A DNA stretch of 64,000 bases, from the NCBI GenBank assembly GCA_963843465.1, contig CAWJKP010000001.1, forward strand, positions 1,364,001-1,428,000. The letters are read 5' to 3'. Below the pieces are notes generated by a model. That model was not told the DNA's origin. It saw only the letters and a list, made by a program, of their open reading frames with translations, and did not search any database. Shown in pieces: positions 59,864 to 64,000 of this stretch (position 1 is the first letter of the stretch; every line of letters begins with the position of its first letter). This DNA comes from CAWJKP01 sp963843465. Lineage in GTDB: Bacteria > Planctomycetota > Planctomycetia > Pirellulales > Thermoguttaceae. The position numbers and the translations under genes were made by a program.

Positions 59864-61074
59864 CGGATATTCCTTTCGACTGGTGATAGATTCGGATTGG
59901 CGCCGGAAAGATCCTTCGGCAAGGCCCATAGGTCGATCATGGGGGTTAAGTTGGTCTTGGGCAAATAGCCATAAGCCCAGTCGCGGTACCAACCGGCGCG
60001 GGCTTTCGGTTCTAGCAGCGAGGGCACGTAGGCGAAGGCGCCCAGGTCGGGTGCCCTGTCCTTCGCCGCCGGGCGACCCCAGAAATCGGTCGGCAAGACG
60101 TACTCGACGCTCCCCTTGCCGATCGCCGGGCTGGCCTTCGTGAGCCAGAACAAGCCCTGCGTCTCGCTGAACACCCGCGGCTCAGCGGCGATGCCGTGCG
60201 GGCCATCATGGACTGACTTCGGCCAGCAGAGGTTGTAGTCCGCCAGCACCTTCTTGCACTGGTACAACGAGATCGGGTCGCCGCCGCCGACCAGAATGTT
60301 GTTGCCCACGACTTCCCCGTCGCCGCTCCAGATGTCCAGCGCCGCACCGAGGGCGAAAATCGTGTTGTGGACGACACGGTTCGGACCGCCCTCGCCGCGC
60401 ACGACGATCACGCCCGAATGGAGCGGATGGCCGTAGATGAGGTTGTAGGCTACCAGCGAGTCGCTCAGGTGGTCGTAGAGGTGCAGGCCGAAGCCCGAAT
60501 TATGCCGGATGACGTTTCCGCGGAAGATGTGACGGCTGCCAGAGGCATAGACTCCGTGGTCGAACTGGACGTGGCTGCCGTTGAACTCGATGAGGTTGTT
60601 CTCGATCAGCCCGCCGGAATTGCCCATCGCCACTCCCTGGCGCACGTTGTGGTGGACCCAGCAGCCGCGCAGCGTATTGTGGCTGCCGCCCAGCATGACG
60701 CCGCGATACCATGCGCCGAGCACCTCGAACCCTTCGATCGTCACCCAATCGCAGTTGTCGCCGATGGTAATGCCGTTCCCCGGCGAGCCGACCACTACGG
60801 CCTTCCATTTCTCTTCGGAGCGGACCACGGTCGGGGCCTTCTCGGTACCCGCGTAGGCGCGGGCAACCTCGATCGGGCCGCGGTAGAAGCCGGGCCGGAC
60901 GACGATCGTGTTGCCGCCGCCAACCTTCTTCAGGGCGAGTTCGACCGACGGCCAGGGCTTCTCGTGGGTGCCGTCGCCCTCCGCCTTCCCGTCCGTAGCC
61001 ACGTGGTAGGTGCCCGCTTGGGCGGCAGCAAGCAGGGGGCCCAACAACACGCAAGTCGCAAGGAGTCGGTGCAT
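59860..61074 (-). CDS. Secreted right-handed parallel beta-helix protein
   Basis: The 404-residue protein has signal peptide MHRLLATCVLLGPLLAAAQA. Pectate-lyase-like coils follow with repeated N-T/N-x-I patterns: HNTLRGCWVHHNVRQGV, NNLIEFNGSHVQFDHGVY, GNVIRHNSGFGLHLYDH, NRVVHNTIFALGAALDIWSG and GNNILVGGG. About eight to ten coils are visible. The family includes polysaccharide lyases and epimerases; the active residues are not identifiable. It shares a four-base start/stop overlap with the DUF1080 gene. Confidence 0.88.
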   Translation of the reverse strand: MHRLLATCVLLGPLLAAAQAGTYHVATDGKAEGDGTHEKPWPSVELALKKVGGGNTIVVRPGFYRGPIEVARAYAGTEKAPTVVRSEEKWKAVVVGSPGNGITIGDNCDWVTIEGFEVLGAWYRGVMLGGSHNTLRGCWVHHNVRQGVAMGNSGGLIENNLIEFNGSHVQFDHGVYASGSRHIFRGNVIRHNSGFGLHLYDHLSDSLVAYNLIYGHPLHSGVIVVRGEGGPNRVVHNTIFALGAALDIWSGDGEVVGNNILVGGGDPISLYQCKKVLADYNLCWPKSVHDGPHGIAAEPRVFSETQGLFWLTKASPAIGKGSVEYVLPTDFWGRPAAKDRAPDLGAFAYVPSLLEPKARAGWYRDWAYGYLPKTNLTPMIDLWALPKDLSGANPNLSPVERNIR

Positions 61075-61267
61075 CGTCGGGATTCCTCAAAAAGTCTTCA
61101 GGGCGGCAACCACGAGCCTAGAGCGGCGGTACGGAGAAGTCAAGCACGACGACCAAGGCGGTACAGGGCCCTTGCCTTGACAGTTGGTATCCCGGGTCAT
61201 TTTGTTGGCCAGCGCGGGGGAGCCCGAAGCCCAACGAACCAATGGCAGATTGACGAGCTGGTCAAAG

Positions 61268-62730
61268 ATGATTCTCAATTCATGGAGAGTGCCGGTGTTC
61301 GCGTGGATCGTCGCGATCCTTCCGCCGGATCCATGCGCCTCTGCACGCGAGATTCACGTGGCAAAGACCGGCAGCGATGCCGGCTCGGGCAGCAACGAAA
61401 CCCCGTACCTGACGATCGGCAAGGCGGCGGAAACGGCCCGGCCGGGCGACACGGTAACCGTTCACTGCGGAACCTATCGCGAGTGGGTCAAGCCTCTTCG
61501 TGGCGGCAAGGACGAAAACAGCCGCATCACCTATCGGGCGGCGGCGGGCGAAGACGTGCTAATCAAGGGCTCGGAGCACATCACGTCTTGGGTTGACCAG
61601 GGGGGCGGGACCTGGATGGTGCAACTGCCGCAGCGGTTCTTCGGCGACTACAATCCGTACGCCCTGAATCTCTCCGGCGGCTGGCTGCATTACGGCCAAT
61701 GGCTGCACCGCGGCGACGTTTACCTCGACGGGCAGGCATTCTGCGAGAAGAAGACCCTGGAGGAGGTGAAGCAGCAGCCGCACACGTGGTGTTGCCGGGT
61801 AAAGGATGGCAGCACCACCATCTGGGCCAACTTCGATGGCGTGAATCCCAACGCACAGCTTGCCGAAATCAACGTCCGCGAAAGCGTCTTCATGCCGGCG
61901 CAGAGCGGGCTGAGCTACATTACCGTGGCCGGCTTCCACATCCTGCACTCCGCCGAGAATTGGCAGCCCTCCGGCCTGGAAGTGCAAATGGGAGCAGTCG
62001 GCCCGCGCATGGGCAAGGCGTGGGTCATCGAGAATTGCAGCGTCGTAAATGCGCACTGCGTGGGCATCGTTCTCGGTACGGCGACCGGCGTGTATCACAC
62101 CGACATCGACGCCTTCGGTTCCCATGTCGTCCGCAACAACGTGGTCCGCCGCTGCGGCCAGGCGGGCATCGCCGGCCAGAAAGGAGCGACACGCAGCCTC
62201 ATCGAAGGAAACCTCATCGAAGACACCAATTATCGCAAGGAGTTCGGCGGGTGGGAGACGGCCGCCGTCAAGTTCCATGAATCGGTCGATACGGTCATCC
62301 GCGGCAACCTGATTCGCGGTGTTTACCACCAGGGATACGGAGCATTCGGCATCTGGATGGACTGAGGCAACCAGGGAACGCGCATCACCGGCAACATCAT
62401 CTACAACACGCAGGCCGCCAGCATCTACCTGGAGATGGACCACGGCCCGATCCTGGTCGATAACAACGTGCTCATCGGGCAAGGGGTCAAGAGCTGGTCG
62501 GAAGGCGACGTGTTCGCCCACAACCTGCTGGTGGACTGCAACTTCGAGATGGCTTCCGACACGAGTCGCCAGTCACAGTTCTACCGGCCGCATACCCGAA
62601 TCGTGGTCGGCGCAAACCCGGTGTTCCGGCGGACGACAAGTGGTTCCACAACATTTTCGTCCGCCGGGGGCTGGAGAGCGTCAAGAAGGCCCCTGGCTAT
62701 GCCTCGGATTACAACGTGTTCCTGGAAGGG
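61268..62730 (+). pseudogene. Secreted parallel beta-helix protein, nonsense codon, frameshift and IS truncation
   Basis: ATG 61268 starts a signal peptide (VPVFAWIVAILPPDPCASA). HVAKTGSDAGSGSNETPYLTIGKA is the usual opening of DUF1565-type beta-helix proteins. At 62363-62365 TGA interrupts GIWMD-stop-GNQGTRITGN where relatives have WMDWGNQG, so TGG changed to TGA. The coils continue (NIIYNTQAASIYLEMD), then near 62620 a one-base shift leads to DDKWFHNIFVRRGLESV. The gene is finally cut at FLEG by the IS end at 62731. It diverges from the intact beta-helix gene at 61074. Confidence 0.78.
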
Positions 62731-64000
62731 GTGCGCTGGTCCGGCGAAATTCGGTGGTCGAATTCCGGGTGATTAGTGGCCCCGGGGAGCAGACTCTGCA
62801 TGCCAATTCGATGGATCGACGCACGGGAAGTGCTGGCTCCGCACTGGGGATGGAGCCTGGAAAGGAGCCTATGCGAGGAGCGGCGCAGAGAGACAGCGTG
62901 CTGCTCAGTGAGGGACTCGCCCGAGATCCCGTTCACGCCGGCGCCGGATAGTGGCGATGGGCAGATGCTTGCGGCTGTGCTGATAGCTCACCTCCTGCTC
63001 GATCCGCACCCCGGGCTGTCCCTTGACCAGCACCTGCGGCAAGGCACAAGGGGCAGGCCGCGGCCAGAGGGTACGAGGCTCGAAGCGAGGGCTACGATTC
63101 ACTGGCCGCTGCCGAAAGTAGACTTCGTCCGGTGTTCTGCCTCCCAACGTCGAATGCGGCCGATGCTGGTTGTACCAGACGGCAAACCAGGACAGTTCCT
63201 GCCGGAACGTCTTGGAGCGCAACGACACCAGGAGTCTTCGGGTACATTCGACCTTTACCGTCTGGATGAAGCGTTCCACCACCGCAATGCTGCCATGTTG
63301 GCCCACGGCCCCAAACCTCGGGCGGATCCCTTTGCGATGACGACACCAATCCTTGAAGCCCTCGCACCAGAACTGCTTGCCCTGGTCGCAGATCAGGTAC
63401 TTGGGCTTGGCCTGGGCCTGGTGCATGACACGTCCCAGGAAGGTGCAGACGTGCTGGGAATGGGGCTCCTTCTTGAAGACGGCAAAGCCCATGGCGCGGC
63501 GGGAGAAGTGATCGATCACCACGGCCACCCAGTAGGCGAAGGGCCAGCACTGGGCCAGGCTGAAGGGGAGCCAGGGGGCCCAAAAGCCCAACTGAGTGGG
63601 AACCAGAGTGAGATCGACATGCCAAACGTGATGGATCCGCTTGGCCGTGACCACCTGCTGGGCAGCCTCGGCGGGAGCCTTCTCGACCTGCGGCACTTCT
63701 CCGGCGACCTGGGGCGATGCTGCTTGCTTCTCAGCCGGGTTGGGGTGAGGATCTTCCTTGAGAATGCGGCCGACGGTGGTGGTGCCCAGATGGAGCCCGG
63801 CTCGGCAAAGTACTTGAGCGATCTTCTGCTTTCCCAGGAACGGGCAGAGAGTCTTGAATCGCTGGACGAGGTAGCCAGCGCAGTCCGGGAACTTGTTGAC
63901 CGGCTGACAGGTCTGTACCAGGGCCTCGCTTCCTGTCTCATCGATTCGCCGCATCCAGGAGCTGATGGTGTCGGCCGTCACCACAAATACTTTGGCAGTC
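62731..64000 (-). mobile_element. Third insertion sequence type, running off the right edge
   Basis: Its left end begins GTGCGCTGGTCCGGCGAAAT, inside the beta-helix gene, and shares the TGCGCTGGTCC terminus with IS copies B and C. The solo end at 51173 shows another copy once existed. The right end lies outside the window. Confidence 0.8.
62905..64000 (-). CDS. rve-type DDE transposase, N-terminus outside the window
   Basis: At least 365 residues are visible and the frame is open at the right edge (…VFVVTADTISSWMRRID). A helix-turn-helix part is followed by the rve core: Asp in VWHVDLTLVPTQ, Asp in LICDQGKQFWC, Glu in AVVERFIQTVK, and the tail WYNQHRPHSTLGGRTPDEVY. It is clearly homologous to, but diverged from, the transposase of copies B and C; an extra proline/glutamine-rich linker lies between the two halves. 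Partial at the edge only; otherwise intact. Confidence 0.9.
   Translation of the reverse strand, partial: TAKVFVVTADTISSWMRRIDETGSEALVQTCQPVNKFPDCAGYLVQRFKTLCPFLGKQKIAQVLCRAGLHLGTTTVGRILKEDPHPNPAEKQAASPQVAGEVPQVEKAPAEAAQQVVTAKRIHHVWHVDLTLVPTQLGFWAPWLPFSLAQCWPFAYWVAVVIDHFSRRAMGFAVFKKEPHSQHVCTFLGRVMHQAQAKPKYLICDQGKQFWCEGFKDWCRHRKGIRPRFGAVGQHGSIAVVERFIQTVKVECTRRLLVSLRSKTFRQELSWFAVWYNQHRPHSTLGGRTPDEVYFRQRPVNRSPRFEPRTLWPRPAPCALPQVLVKGQPGVRIEQEVSYQHSRKHLPIATIRRRRERDLGRVPH

Noticed and set aside
52314..62365. Possible recoding of TGA to Trp or another residue
   Set aside because: TGA is used as normal terminator by several intact genes here (for example sdhC and the DUF1080/beta-helix overlap), and TAG also occurs internally, so decay is simpler.

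Overview
The window looks like a chromosomal accessory region of a Planctomycetota bacterium (Pirellulales-like). The grounds are high G+C, many secreted proteins of families common in that phylum (DUF1080, DUF5107, SUMF1/FGE-type, Gfo/Idh/MocA, kelch and PQQ-like propellers, CBM9-like domains, SGNH hydrolases, parallel beta-helix proteins), and abundant rve-type (DDE) insertion sequences. The taxonomic call is inference from gene content; no rRNA or tRNA gene was seen.

Layout. 1-3784: the distal part of a very long type I-E-like CRISPR array with 62 repeats and no cas genes in the window, followed by a cluster of hairpins. 3940-5022: decayed remains of a three-gene ATPase / STAS-like / PIN module, cut by an insertion sequence (copy A). 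7051-8193: an unusual ParB-domain/alpha-beta hydrolase fusion. 8725-13143: a compact plus-strand cluster of acyl-adenylating ligase, acyl carrier protein, E2/CAT-like acyltransferase, secreted lipase-like hydrolase and isoprenylcysteine-type methyltransferase, which looks like an acyl-metabolite or lipid-tailoring pathway. 13433-27368: a minus-strand run of large secreted proteins (DUF4091-like glycoside hydrolase relative, kelch propeller, propellers with CBM9-like ends), several broken by frameshifts. 28556-31816: transposase remnant, intact kelch protein, esterase fragment. 31979-37792: an unusual respiratory operon in which a complete succinate dehydrogenase/fumarate reductase (C-A-B) is translationally chained to a Rieske protein and a b6-type cytochrome b, then an MFS carrier. 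37931-39615: intact IS copy B, abutting a truncated oxidoreductase. 40267-50877 and on: sugar isomerase-like, SGNH, FGE-like, PQQ-like and DUF5107/TPR secreted proteins. 51173-56436: further IS material, an acetyl-xylan-esterase-like hydrolase, and intact IS copy C. 56570-62730: ThuA-VOC fusion, DUF1080 protein, two beta-helix proteins, then a third type of insertion sequence running off the right edge.

Themes. (1) Secreted glycan-active proteins dominate, typical of planctomycete polysaccharide use without SusC/D partners. (2) At least ten genes carry a single frameshift and four carry a nonsense codon; the nonsense codons are each explainable by a C:G to T:A transition. The region is therefore decaying, or the assembly has indel errors, or both. 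(3) Nearly identical IS copies and mismatched flanks show recent rearrangement. (4) The two most interesting intact systems are the acyl cluster (8.7-13.1 kb) and the SDH-Rieske-cytochrome b operon (32.0-36.5 kb).
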